DNA from: Aestuariivivens insulae | GTDB lineage: Bacteria > Bacteroidota > Bacteroidia > Flavobacteriales > Flavobacteriaceae | Direction of reading: 5' to 3' | DNA: 64,000 nucleotides | NCBI RefSeq assembly: GCF_022662195.1 | Contig: NZ_JAKMCS010000006.1 | Span: forward strand, 208,471 to 272,470 | In this document: positions 36,115-44,743 of the stretch, piece after piece | Layout: every line of letters begins with the position of its first letter | Position numbering within the stretch: the first letter of the stretch is position 1 | Program-made: the position numbers and the translations under genes | The notes under the pieces: generated by a model | Seen by the model: the letters and a program-made list of their open reading frames with translations, nothing else | Told to the model about the DNA's origin: nothing | Databases searched by the model: none

Positions 36115-36276
36115 CAAAAATAAATTTGGCCCAAAAGTATTGATAAATAGAAGGATTAAAAAAGTTAGGGGGCTTTATGTTTAAAATGTTGAAAAAATTG
36201 TTATTAAAGTATGTTAAATTTTATAATTTAAACATCTGTTTTAAGTTATATTTACGTAATTGTTAAAAAAAATAGG

Positions 36277-36735
36277 ATGAAGCTTTCGGATAAGGTTGTA
36301 ACCAAAATGAATAACTTGTTGATGTTGAACTATGAAGTTGAAAAGATGTACTTGGATGCTTTCGATATAGTTGAAGATGAAAGACTGAAAGTTTTTTTTA
36401 GGGAGCGTGCTTTTGAAAGAAACGAGTCTGCCAGAGCATTACGAGGACAAATTATTAAATTGGGATTTGAGCCCAAGAGTTTTGATCGCTTAAATAAGTT
36501 AAGTAACCGCTATTACATCATTTGGAAAAATATTAGGCCTTTGCTTAAGGAAGGTAATATACCAGAATTATTAGATCAAGTTTGTAGTGTTAAACAATGG
36601 AGCATGGATAATTATAATAGCTTACTACAGGAAATTAACTTGCCACTGTCTTTGTGTAAACTATTAGCGAGTCAAAGAGATTTATTACAATCCAATATGC
36701 ATACCATTAAGGCCAGAGAAGCTTTGGTGATTTAG
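36277..36735 (+). CDS. PA2169/DUF2383-like four-helix protein
   Basis: A 152-residue all-helical protein resembling DUF2383 (ferritin-like four-helix bundle). ExxE- and ERNE-type positions occur (YEVEKMYLDAFDIVEDERL; FRERAFERNESARALRG). It has no signal peptide. Function unknown; relatives are often stress-induced. It is transcribed alone and convergent with rimM. Confidence 0.65.
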   Translation: MKLSDKVVTKMNNLLMLNYEVEKMYLDAFDIVEDERLKVFFRERAFERNESARALRGQIIKLGFEPKSFDRLNKLSNRYYIIWKNIRPLLKEGNIPELLDQVCSVKQWSMDNYNSLLQEINLPLSLCKLLASQRDLLQSNMHTIKAREALVI

Positions 36736-36760
36736 TTTAGGGAATTTCTTAATTTCCTTT

Positions 36761-37285
36761 CTATAAGTATAAATCGATTAACCCTTCCGGTGTTTCAACA
36801 AGAATGGTTTTATTGTCTCTGTCTACTTTTACAATAAATTCATCGTTCATAGGAATTAAGATTTCGGTGCCATTGCTGTCAATTTCAAAAAGCGCTTGAG
36901 CCGTTGAGTCGTTTATGCCTTTTATAATACCTACTTTGCCATAATTTTTATCGTTAATAGTAAAGCCGATAACTTCGTGAAAGTAAAACTTATTGCCTTC
37001 CAACTTAGGCAGTAACTCTAAGGGCAGGTATAGGTCACTTTTCATAATGGCATCGGCATCGGCTTCGGTATCAACATCTTCAAATTTTATACGAAGCAGT
37101 TCCGATTTATGTAATTGGGAATGTTCAATAAAAAAAGGAACAAGATTATTGCGCAGGTTTAAAAAAATAGCGTCTAAATGGTCGTAAAGCTCTGGTTGGT
37201 CTGTATCGAGTTTAGCCAATACTTCGCCTTTAAAGCTGTACTTTTTTACAATTTTGCCTAAATAAAAACAATCGTCTTTTTTCAT
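36761..37285 (-). CDS. rimM: 16S rRNA processing protein RimM
   Basis: 174 residues. The N-terminal RimM domain starts YLGKIVKKYSFKGEV, and the C-terminal PRC-barrel half contains FYFHEVIGFTI and EILIPMNDEFIVKVD. It assists 30S head assembly by binding S19. The ATG at 37285 is chosen over 37330 because it gives the normal family N-terminus. It lies downstream of rpsP, the usual order, but a strong terminator separates the two. Confidence 0.94.
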   Translation of the reverse strand: MKKDDCFYLGKIVKKYSFKGEVLAKLDTDQPELYDHLDAIFLNLRNNLVPFFIEHSQLHKSELLRIKFEDVDTEADADAIMKSDLYLPLELLPKLEGNKFYFHEVIGFTINDKNYGKVGIIKGINDSTAQALFEIDSNGTEILIPMNDEFIVKVDRDNKTILVETPEGLIDLYL

Positions 37286-37338
37286 TTTATGTCTGTTCGA
37301 GTGAAGTTGGGAACTATATAAATGTGTCAAATTTATTA

Positions 37339-37362
37339 CATCTCGACTGTGCTCGATGTGAC
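37339..37362 (-). repeat. Dispersed 24-base intergenic repeat, copy 4 (inverted)
   Basis: On the minus strand it reads GTCACATCGAGCACAGTCGA then GATG, matching copies 1 and 2 with a few substitutions. It lies between the rpsP terminator and rimM. Confidence 0.7.
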
Positions 37363-37370
37363 ACTATTTA

Positions 37371-37403
37371 AATAAAAAAAACCCTGACGGTACCGTCAGG
37401 GTT
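37371..37403 (-). terminator. Rho-independent terminator after rpsP
   Basis: AACCCTGACGGT/ACCGTCAGGGTT at 37380-37403 is a perfect palindrome, followed on the minus strand by a run of seven or more T. It would stop or attenuate transcription between rpsP and rimM. Confidence 0.92.
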
Positions 37404-37425
37404 AAAAGTATAAAAAATAATTTTT

Positions 37426-37944
37426 TTATTCTTCTTCGTTTGTAGCTTCAGCTTCAGCAGCAGGAGCTTCCTCTTCTTCAGCTTCTTCTTCAACAACTGG
37501 AGCAGCGGCAGCAATTCTAGCTTCGTTAACTGCTTTTTCAGCAGCTAAGGCTTCAGCTTTTGCTTTTGCTTCAGCTTCTGATAAACCATCAGCTTTCGCT
37601 TGAACTTTTGCTGCTTTTTCTTCTAACCAAGCATCGAACTTCGCTTGCGCTTGTTCTTCAGTAAGTGCGCCTTTTTTAACGCCACCTGCAAGGTGGTTTT
37701 TTAATAAAGCACCTTTGTAAGATAAAATGGCTTTAGCAGTATCTGTTGGTTGTGCACCATTTTGCAACCATTTTACAGCACCATCAACACTTAAGTCAAT
37801 AGTTGCAGGGTTGGTGTTTGGATTGTAAGTACCTAATTTTTCTAGGTATTTACCATCTCTTTTTGATCGTGCATCTGCTGCTACGATCCAGTAAAAAGGT
37901 TTTCCTTTTTTACCGTGTCTTTGTAATCTAATCTTTACTGGCAT
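37426..37944 (-). CDS. rpsP: 30S ribosomal protein bS16, C-terminally extended
   Basis: 172 residues. The first 80 are canonical bS16 ([40 protein letters not shown]). The rest is an Ala/Glu/Lys-rich extension ending in an acidic tail ([15 protein letters not shown]). Such tails are common in Bacteroidota S16 and roughly double the usual 80-90 residue length. A 5' leader hairpin and a TATCTTTG -7 element lie upstream. Confidence 0.96.
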   Translation of the reverse strand: MPVKIRLQRHGKKGKPFYWIVAADARSKRDGKYLEKLGTYNPNTNPATIDLSVDGAVKWLQNGAQPTDTAKAILSYKGALLKNHLAGGVKKGALTEEQAQAKFDAWLEEKAAKVQAKADGLSEAEAKAKAEALAAEKAVNEARIAAAAPVVEEEAEEEEAPAAEAEATNEEE

Positions 37945-37959
37945 AATAATTAATTAGTT

Positions 37960-38000
37960 GAGGTTCACGACCTCGGGTTATTAATAAGGGCGCAAAGATA
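37960..38000 (-). promoter_or_regulatory. rpsP promoter element and leader hairpin
   Basis: On the minus strand, TATCTTTG (37993-38000) fits the TAnnTTTG -7 consensus. The short leader then forms the hairpin GAGGT-CGTGA-ACCTC (37960-37974) about 16 bases before the ATG. A ribosomal-protein leader hairpin could be an autoregulatory site; this is inference. Confidence 0.5.
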
Positions 38001-38053
38001 GTGCATTTTTTTGATTTCCAGCGTAATGTTTTGATAAATTCTTAAGCGAACTC

Positions 38054-39118
38054 TTAGAATAGCAAGCAAACAGGACTAGGTAATTCAGTTTCGTGTAAAT
38101 AGCTAAGTGTTCCGTTGGTCTTATCGATACTAAAAACAGTTATGTTATTGCTTTTTTGATTGGCGACCAACAAGAATTTTCCAGTGGGATCCAAAGAAAA
38201 GTTTCTAGGCCAATCCCCATGAACACTCATATTTTGTATTTTTTCTAACGTTCCGCTTATGGTATTCCGTTTAAAAACAACTATGGAATTTTCACCCCTG
38301 TTAGAACCATATACAAAGCGCTCGTCTTTAGAAAGATGAATGTCTGCACAATAGCTTTTACCTTTAAAATCATCGGCGAGGGTCGATATGGTGTCAATAA
38401 GCTCAAAGCCATCTGTTGTTTTTTTGGCTGCCGTAATAGTGGAAGAAAGTTCATTGATAATATAAAAATACTGACCATCCTTGGTCATGGAAAAATGTCT
38501 AGGGCCAGAGTTGGGCTGCATAGGAACGATCGATGGTGAGACCATTTCATACTTGCCATCTGAAAAACGATACTGGTAAACACCGTTTTTTCCTAAATCG
38601 GAAGCAAAAAGATCATCTTTTAAAAATTGAGCCGAATGTGCATGGGATACGATACTGTCTGTATTATGTTCAAGGACTTGAAAAGCATCATTAAGTACAC
38701 CATTATCTTTAATTGTATATAATGAAAAATTGCCACCTGCATAATTAGAAACCACAGCTTTATCCCCAGCTTCATTTATGGCAATATGGCAAGGGCCAGC
38801 ACCATGACTTCCAACAGTATTGAGGAGGGACAGCATGCCGTTGGATTCTACTTTGAAAGCAGATACTTTGCCAATTTTTATCTCATTAACGGCATATAGG
38901 TTTTTTCGGTCTGGAGAATACGATAAAAATGAAGGGTCTGTTATTTTTGCGACTAGCTGCAATTTGCCTAGCTCACCAGTTTCCGTATTAAATTGAAATT
39001 GGTAAATGCCTTCGCTGTCTCCAGAGGTGTAGGTGCCAACGTATAAAGGTACTGTTGGGTTTGAACAATTGATAAGGGACAGGGCCGCAAGGCATAAAAA
39101 AGCTAATTTAATCTTCAT
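38054..39118 (-). CDS. Lactonase-family seven-bladed beta-propeller lipoprotein
   Basis: 354 residues. The signal peptide ends in a lipobox (LSLINC). The propeller has the YVGTYTSGDSEGIYQF start and blocks such as HIAINEAGDKAVVSNYAGGN, SGPRHFSMTKDGQYFYIINE and DWPRNFSLDPTGKFLLVANQ, typical of the 6-phosphogluconolactonase (YbhE/muconate cycloisomerase-like) family. The lipid anchor places it outside the cytoplasm, so a role on extracellular sugar lactones is more likely than in the pentose phosphate pathway. It is divergent from the sulfatase gene. Confidence 0.9.
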   Translation of the reverse strand: MKIKLAFLCLAALSLINCSNPTVPLYVGTYTSGDSEGIYQFQFNTETGELGKLQLVAKITDPSFLSYSPDRKNLYAVNEIKIGKVSAFKVESNGMLSLLNTVGSHGAGPCHIAINEAGDKAVVSNYAGGNFSLYTIKDNGVLNDAFQVLEHNTDSIVSHAHSAQFLKDDLFASDLGKNGVYQYRFSDGKYEMVSPSIVPMQPNSGPRHFSMTKDGQYFYIINELSSTITAAKKTTDGFELIDTISTLADDFKGKSYCADIHLSKDERFVYGSNRGENSIVVFKRNTISGTLEKIQNMSVHGDWPRNFSLDPTGKFLLVANQKSNNITVFSIDKTNGTLSYLHETELPSPVCLLF

Positions 39119-39282
39119 GGTTTTAAATTTGAAAGGTCATAAAAGTATTAAATAATTTCGACAGGAAGGGAACGATTCATAAACGGAATTTTATTGATCT
39201 GTAGAATAGATAAGGTAAGATAGGCTGTTTTGGTCCAAGATAAAAAAGCTATATTTAGTTTTTTAATCAAAATCAATTCTGT

Positions 39283-40743
39283 ATGAAGTTCTTTGTTCAA
39301 GCCTTGTTAAGCACTACTGTACTTTTAATTATGTCATGCACCACAAAAGTAAAGCAGGAGGTGAAGGCCAACAAGCCAACAAATTTTGTTATCGTTTTTG
39401 TGGACGATATGGGCTATGGTGATGTTGGTTGTTATGGAGCAACAGGATTTACCACGCCCAATCTCGATAAAATGGCTGCAGAAGGGATGCGCTTCACTAA
39501 TTTTTATGCAGCGCAACCTGTTTGCAGTGCATCCAGGGCAGGTATTTTAACTGGGTGCTATCCTAACCGAATAGGTATTTCGGGAGCTTTGTTCCCTCAT
39601 AGTGATACGGGGTTGAATCCCAATGAAATAACCATAGCAGAAATGTTAAAAGCAAAGGGTTATGCTACTGGAATATTTGGTAAATGGCATTTGGGGCATC
39701 ATAAAAAGTTTTTGCCTTTACAACACGGTTTCGATGAATATGTAGGTTTGCCCTATTCTAATGATATGTGGCCTATCGGGGTTGATGGAAAGCGACTACC
39801 AGCCGATAAAGGAACCGGGAGGCACCCAGATTTACCTTTAATCGAAGGCAATGAGGTTAAAGAATATATTACCACATTAGAAGGGCAGGACAAGTTAACA
39901 ACGCTCTATACAGAAAAGGCTGTTGATTTTATTAATCGTCATGCCAATGAACCGTTCTTTGTATACCTACCACATAGCATGGGACATATTCCTTTGGGGG
40001 TGTCAGATAAATTTAGAGGGAAAAGCGAACAAGGGATGTATGGTGATGTTATGATGGAAATTGACTGGAGTGTGGGTGAAATAGAAAAGGCGTTGCAAGC
40101 TAATGGTGTTTCAGAAAATACGGTTTTTATTTTTACGACAGATAATGGGCCTTGGCTAAACTACGGAAATCATGCTGGTTCGGCTGGTGGTTTGCGAGAA
40201 GGTAAGACAACCAGTTGGGAAGGCGGACAACGTGTGCCCTTTATTGTTAAATGGCCAAAAGCAACACCGTCAGGAACTATTTGCAATCAGTTGGCTTGTG
40301 CCGTAGACATCCTACCTAGTTTTGCTAAAATTGCTGGAGCCCAATTGCCAGAACTTAAAATAGACGGTGTAGACATTACTGAACTTTGGGAAGGCAAAAC
40401 AAATGTAAAGCCGCGTGAGGATATTCTTTTTTATTATGGCAAGAACAACCTTAATGGGGTGCGTAAAGGGAATTGGAAATTGGTTTTACCCCATACATGG
40501 CGTTCGTATAATACAAAACCCGGAAAAGACGGATATGGAGGCCCCAGAGTACAAATGAAAGTCGAAACACCAGAACTCTATAATATGATGCGTGACCCAG
40601 GGGAGCAATACAACGTTATTGATTATCACCCTGAAAAAGTTGAAGAGCTCATGCAGGTGGTTGAAGCGGCCCGCATAGAGTTAGGAGATCTTAATGTAGG
40701 AGTTGCATCTGGTGCCGGGACAAGGGAGATTGGCAGGAAATAA
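39283..40743 (+). CDS. Sulfatase (arylsulfatase-type), lipoprotein
   Basis: 486 residues. A lipobox (LIMSC) follows the signal peptide. The metal site VDDMGYGDVGCYG is near residue 41, and the formylglycine signature is PVCSASRAGILTG near residue 84, with Ala in place of the usual Pro of CxPSR. GKWHLGHH and TDNGPW complete the type I sulfatase active site. It needs a formylglycine-generating enzyme, not encoded here. Marine Flavobacteriia use such enzymes to desulfate algal polysaccharides. It stands alone, not in a PUL, so its substrate cannot be told. Confidence 0.94.
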   Translation: MKFFVQALLSTTVLLIMSCTTKVKQEVKANKPTNFVIVFVDDMGYGDVGCYGATGFTTPNLDKMAAEGMRFTNFYAAQPVCSASRAGILTGCYPNRIGISGALFPHSDTGLNPNEITIAEMLKAKGYATGIFGKWHLGHHKKFLPLQHGFDEYVGLPYSNDMWPIGVDGKRLPADKGTGRHPDLPLIEGNEVKEYITTLEGQDKLTTLYTEKAVDFINRHANEPFFVYLPHSMGHIPLGVSDKFRGKSEQGMYGDVMMEIDWSVGEIEKALQANGVSENTVFIFTTDNGPWLNYGNHAGSAGGLREGKTTSWEGGQRVPFIVKWPKATPSGTICNQLACAVDILPSFAKIAGAQLPELKIDGVDITELWEGKTNVKPREDILFYYGKNNLNGVRKGNWKLVLPHTWRSYNTKPGKDGYGGPRVQMKVETPELYNMMRDPGEQYNVIDYHPEKVEELMQVVEAARIELGDLNVGVASGAGTREIGRK

Positions 40744-40829
40744 CAGATCCTTATAGACGACTTAAAAACGAAGCACAATTATTGCATGTTTTATTTAAAC
40801 TGAAACACTTAGGAGCAATAAAAGAGGTG

Positions 40830-42080
40830 CTATAAAGCGATATGGTTAGAGATAATCGTATCTATGTTAAATGAGCCATACTGTGTTTTGGAGTGAATTA
40901 GTTTTTTCATGACCAGATTGGTCAAAGTTTCAACCTTTGTATTGTGAGCTGCCTTTGAATGGTTATAGAGGTAGGCTTTTATTTTATGTTTTACTTCAGT
41001 TTTTAGTTCAATTAGTAAGTTTCTTAAAGGTGCCTTTTGAAGCCATTGTTCAAATGCTAAGATTTCTTCATTAATAATAATGTTTATGGTGTCTATTGCT
41101 GCTAGTCTATTGTTTTTGTTTTTTTCTAGCTCACTTGAAATGGTGTCTATATCATGATAAATTATATTTTGGGATTGGATTTTCGTTTGGTCCATGTTAC
41201 AAGGAACAGCCAAATCGATAAGAAGTAATTTCTTTGTTGGGTTTGCAACTTCTTTAATGAGATGTCTAGAGTTACTTACCGCACTAATGATGATGTCAAA
41301 ACCGTTAAAGTTATTCGAAACAATGTTATCCCAAGCATAGGTTTTGCAATTATTTTTATTGGCCAATAACAGTGCTTTTTCATTGCTTCGGTTGCTAATG
41401 TAAATGTTCGTAAATTTAAATTTGTTATTATACTTAAACAGCTGTTTAACAATATTGCCTGCTCCAATGAATAATATTTTTTTAGATTTTAAAGATTCCA
41501 TGTTGTAGGTGTCTTTAATAGTCTTTAAGGATTTATAAGCTACCGAAGTGGTGCCGTCCCTAAAGTTGGTTTCATTGCTTATTCGTTTATGGGCCTTAAA
41601 CACAGTTTGGAGTGTACGTTCCAAAACAGACCCTTGTAATTTATATTGCATTGCATACTGATAGGCCTTTTTTATTTGATGTATGATTTCTGCATCACCA
41701 ACCACCATAGATTCCAGGCCAGATGAAACATGTAAAAGATGCTTAATTGTTGGTTTGGTTTTATTGCTGCTAATAAAGACATCTTGAGTCGATTTTGGGC
41801 AACCTTTAAAATCAATAAAAGCATTGAGTATTTCTGTAGTTGAGGTATTTGTGGATTCAAAATATATTTCGGTTCTATTGCAAGTGGCCAAAATTAATAA
41901 GCCTGTTACATCAGAAAAGTATTTGCAGATTAACTTGACCAAATCTTCTTTTTCTTTTTCTGAAACATGGAATTGCTCCCGTTGGGAAACAGATGCTGTT
42001 TTATGGGAAATCCCAATAAACTTAAACGTTTTATCTCTAGTGTTTTTCATTTCAGGAATTTGAAAGTTTTTAATTTCCAT
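40830..42080 (-). CDS. hemA: Glutamyl-tRNA reductase
   Basis: 416 residues. The catalytic Cys is in LLILATCNRTEIYFES near residue 65, and GLESMVVGDAEIIHQIKKAY, FIGAGNIVKQLFKYN (NADPH domain) and LIDLAVPCNMD follow. It makes glutamate-1-semialdehyde for heme synthesis. The start may be the first Met or MKNTRDKTFK ten codons later. It lies directly downstream of a cytochrome operon, with a TGACATATGTCA site in its upstream region, which suggests heme supply is co-regulated with the cytochromes. Confidence 0.94.
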   Translation of the reverse strand: MEIKNFQIPEMKNTRDKTFKFIGISHKTASVSQREQFHVSEKEKEDLVKLICKYFSDVTGLLILATCNRTEIYFESTNTSTTEILNAFIDFKGCPKSTQDVFISSNKTKPTIKHLLHVSSGLESMVVGDAEIIHQIKKAYQYAMQYKLQGSVLERTLQTVFKAHKRISNETNFRDGTTSVAYKSLKTIKDTYNMESLKSKKILFIGAGNIVKQLFKYNNKFKFTNIYISNRSNEKALLLANKNNCKTYAWDNIVSNNFNGFDIIISAVSNSRHLIKEVANPTKKLLLIDLAVPCNMDQTKIQSQNIIYHDIDTISSELEKNKNNRLAAIDTINIIINEEILAFEQWLQKAPLRNLLIELKTEVKHKIKAYLYNHSKAAHNTKVETLTNLVMKKLIHSKTQYGSFNIDTIISNHIAL

Positions 42081-42269
42081 AAGGAGAAGAATTGTGTTTA
42101 CTATAATTTATTAGTTTTTGTTAAGGATGAATTAATACATATTAACTTAAATATCTTAAATTGATTAAACCAATACCTACTAATTTTAAACCTTTTGTAA
42201 TAACAGCCAAACTCAGGTAAAGTAAAATTTGTATTGTTGCAATATAATATCTAAACAGCTTTAATTCAA

Positions 42270-42281
42270 TGACATATGTCA
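42270..42281. promoter_or_regulatory. Crp/Fnr-like site upstream of hemA
   Basis: TGACATATGTCA, extended to ATGACATATGTCAT at 42269-42282, identical over 14 bases to the site at 45725-45738. It lies about 190 bases upstream of hemA. No convincing gene occupies 42081-42370. Confidence 0.65.
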
Positions 42282-42370
42282 TGTTTAATAAGCCCGGTTT
42301 ACATGTGGGTTTTAAAGGTGCTAAATTGCTTCCAACTTTTAAATTAAACAGCATATTGAAGCGAACCATT

Positions 42371-42787
42371 TTATTTGACCAGTGTTTTCATATAATTAAT
42401 TAAAAGCCATCTGTCTTCTTCTTCTGTTATTTTCTTTTCAAAACTGGGCATATCATCTCTGCCCAATACACTTTTATAGTATAGGCTACCATCAGTTTCC
42501 TTTTTAAATGAATCCTCTGCAAAATCTGGAACAGGAGTGTCCACACTAGAAGCTTTTGTGCCATCTCCTCTTCCTTTTTTGCCATGGCATGATTTACAAT
42601 GTTTAGTGTAAAGAATACGCCCTATGTTTTCATCATCATTGACATTTAAATAGGGGTTTTCCATGTTTTGATATTTTTTGGGTACTACCCAGGGTTTTTC
42701 TTGGTTAGGGACGGCCATAGACATTAATATTAATACCAGACTTCCTGTGAATAGCAAAACGGTAATAAATAAAGACTTTGTTTTCAT
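42371..42787 (-). CDS. Monoheme cytochrome c (cassette copy 2)
   Basis: 138 residues. An N-terminal signal/anchor helix is followed by one heme motif CKSCHGKKGRGDG near residue 72 and a distal Met ligand in DDMPSFEKKITEEEDRWLL. It is a close relative of the cytochrome at 45852-46250 (CKSCHGKEGYGDG). Last gene of the second four-gene cassette; it would accept electrons from the Fe-S/NrfD-like complex in the periplasm. Confidence 0.9.
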   Translation of the reverse strand: MKTKSLFITVLLFTGSLVLILMSMAVPNQEKPWVVPKKYQNMENPYLNVNDDENIGRILYTKHCKSCHGKKGRGDGTKASSVDTPVPDFAEDSFKKETDGSLYYKSVLGRDDMPSFEKKITEEEDRWLLINYMKTLVK

Positions 42788-42803
42788 GATTATAGTATTT
42801 TGT

Positions 42804-43403
42804 TTAGTATGATTTTGAATTTATGATTTCTATTTTGCTTATTTTAAAGAACATATAAATGATATAGAAAATAATAAACCAAATAGAAAAAATTAATGCA
42901 CTAATTATAAGTATAAGTGGGATAGGAGCATTTGCTGCGGCGGCCCACAAAGATCTTTTTTCTTGAAATTGATCTGGTGGTAGTGAGGGAACTCCCCATT
43001 TTTTTATGGTTTCAATAGTTAGGTCGTTATAAAGATCGGAATCAATTACTTTAACCAAAATGGTGACATTGCCTTCGGAATCGCCAGGAAGGTCATTAGG
43101 AAACTCAATTTTTACCGTGCCATTTTCATCGGTTGCATTAAATATGTCTCCAATTGGTAAATTGCTAAAGGATCTCTTTACATAAAAATAAAGTTCAAGA
43201 TCTTCAATTGGTTCATTGTTGCTATTGGTTGCTGTAGCTACAATAAATTTAGAATCTGTATCGGCAACAAAGTCGAGCGCTATTTTTGCATCTTCCATAC
43301 TTTCATCTTCCTGACCTAAAACCATATGAAAGTTGAAAAAAATAAATAGTAGCGACCATGATATTTTTAAAATCCAAATGATATTAATAATCGTTGTTTT
43401 CAT
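42804..43403 (-). CDS. Ig-like/beta-sandwich membrane protein (cassette copy 2)
   Basis: A 199-residue protein I do not recognise by name. It has a signal peptide, an extracytoplasmic beta-rich domain with a carboxypeptidase-regulatory-like pattern (NNEPIEDLELYFYVKRSF; GDIFNATDENGTVKIEFPND; GDSEGNVTILVKVIDSD), and one C-terminal membrane helix. It is related in layout and in the TDENG and PG(D/I)xGN motifs to 46261-47133. Both sit between the NrfD-like gene and the cytochrome gene, so it is probably a structural subunit of the complex. It overlaps the NrfD-like gene by 4 bases. Confidence 0.75.
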   Translation of the reverse strand: MKTTIINIIWILKISWSLLFIFFNFHMVLGQEDESMEDAKIALDFVADTDSKFIVATATNSNNEPIEDLELYFYVKRSFSNLPIGDIFNATDENGTVKIEFPNDLPGDSEGNVTILVKVIDSDLYNDLTIETIKKWGVPSLPPDQFQEKRSLWAAAANAPIPLILIISALIFSIWFIIFYIIYMFFKISKIEIINSKSY

Positions 43404-44743
43404 TTTTGAAAATTTAGAATTGGATGACGTTTCGAAACATGTTCATGCTTTTGAATTGGTATAATGGGGAATAGTTTAATAAGAACTGTAATAATTAATA
43501 AGAACCAAGCAAATGAAGCAAGTGTAATAGTCCATTCTTCCCAAGTAGGGTTATAGTGCAAGTAAGATTCATCTACACCTTGTATTGGTAAATAAGGATG
43601 CTGTAATGATGGAATAACTATTAAAAATCGTTTAAACCAAGCTCCTAAGATTATAAATGTAGAAATTATGCTTATAGGTAACGACCTGCGCATGCCTTTA
43701 AAAAGTAATAATACAATTGGTAATACGAGACCACCTAACTGGACAAACCAATACATTGGAGCATATTTGCCTACAAACAATTCAGTGATATGTTCTCCTT
43801 CAACACCAACCATTTTGAATGCAGGCCCTAGATATTCGTTAATGTTAAAATATAAATACACTAATGACAGTAAAACCAAAAGTTTGCCCATTTTATCAAA
43901 ATGGGATTCTGTGATATAAGCATTAAGATTTATGAACTTCCTTATAAAGTACATAGCTATTATAATGGCAGCGGCACCGGCCATAAATGCACCCGAAACG
44001 AAGTAAGGTCCTAAATTGGTGCTGTCCCATCCTGGGCGCCAGGTGGTTGCGAATAGCCATGATGTAACGGTGTGTATGGCAAATGCCACAGGAAGTACCG
44101 AAATGGCCAAAATTTTAGTCACTTTTTGAAGCATGGCCACTTGCTTTGGGTCATTGTGCCAATTAATAGCCATAATTCGGTATAGCTTTTTTTTCCATTT
44201 AGGAACCGCTGTTAATCGGTCGCGACAAAGGGCAACATCAGGAAGTAGCGACGTGTATAGTAATATTAAACTTATCACCAAGTAGGTAGAAATAATGATG
44301 ACATCCCATATAATAGGCGATTGAATTCTTAAATATTTAATAACATAAAAGAATCTATCTGGTCTTCCCATGTCAACAATTATGATTACAATGGCACATA
44401 TAATGGCCGATACGGCAATGATTTCAGAAATTCTTGTAAGGGGTTTTGACCACTCATTTTTATTGAGCTTTAAAATGGAACTAAATAAAGAGCCTACTAG
44501 GCTAATTGCAACAAAGAACACAAAATTAGATATGTAAATGCCCCATGAAGTATAATCTCTCATTGCAGTAACTATCAATCCGTATTTTAACTGTCGATAA
44601 TAGCCATACGTTCCTATTAGGATGACAAGAATTAAAAAGCCTACCCATAGTTTATAACTCAGAGAGGTTTTTAAAATATGTCTTAACAGATCTTTTTCTC
44701 TTCTGTCGTTAAACTCTTGTTTATGTTCGCCTTGCTTGCTCAT
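43400..44743 (-). CDS. NrfD/PsrC-like quinol-interacting membrane protein (cassette copy 2)
   Basis: A 447-residue polytopic protein with about ten helices of the NrfD/PsrC/ActC family (DYTSWGIYISNFVFFVAISL, DMGRPDRFFYVI, STNLGPYFVSGAFMAGAAA). It exchanges electrons between quinol and a periplasmic Fe-S subunit. Its stop/start overlaps the Fe-S gene (44740) and the Ig-like gene by 4 bases each, so all are translationally coupled. It is paralogous to 47130-48446. Confidence 0.92.
   Translation of the reverse strand: MSKQGEHKQEFNDRREKDLLRHILKTSLSYKLWVGFLILVILIGTYGYYRQLKYGLIVTAMRDYTSWGIYISNFVFFVAISLVGSLFSSILKLNKNEWSKPLTRISEIIAVSAIICAIVIIIVDMGRPDRFFYVIKYLRIQSPIIWDVIIISTYLVISLILLYTSLLPDVALCRDRLTAVPKWKKKLYRIMAINWHNDPKQVAMLQKVTKILAISVLPVAFAIHTVTSWLFATTWRPGWDSTNLGPYFVSGAFMAGAAAIIIAMYFIRKFINLNAYITESHFDKMGKLLVLLSLVYLYFNINEYLGPAFKMVGVEGEHITELFVGKYAPMYWFVQLGGLVLPIVLLLFKGMRRSLPISIISTFIILGAWFKRFLIVIPSLQHPYLPIQGVDESYLHYNPTWEEWTITLASFAWFLLIITVLIKLFPIIPIQKHEHVSKRHPILNFQK

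Noticed and set aside
39283..40743. Part of a polysaccharide utilisation locus
   Set aside because: No SusC/SusD pair, glycoside hydrolase or lyase accompanies the sulfatase in this window.
42142..42369. 75-codon open frame on the minus strand between hemA and the cytochrome gene
   Set aside because: It spans the Crp/Fnr-like palindrome, has no recognisable protein features and an atypical composition; treated as upstream regulatory DNA of hemA.
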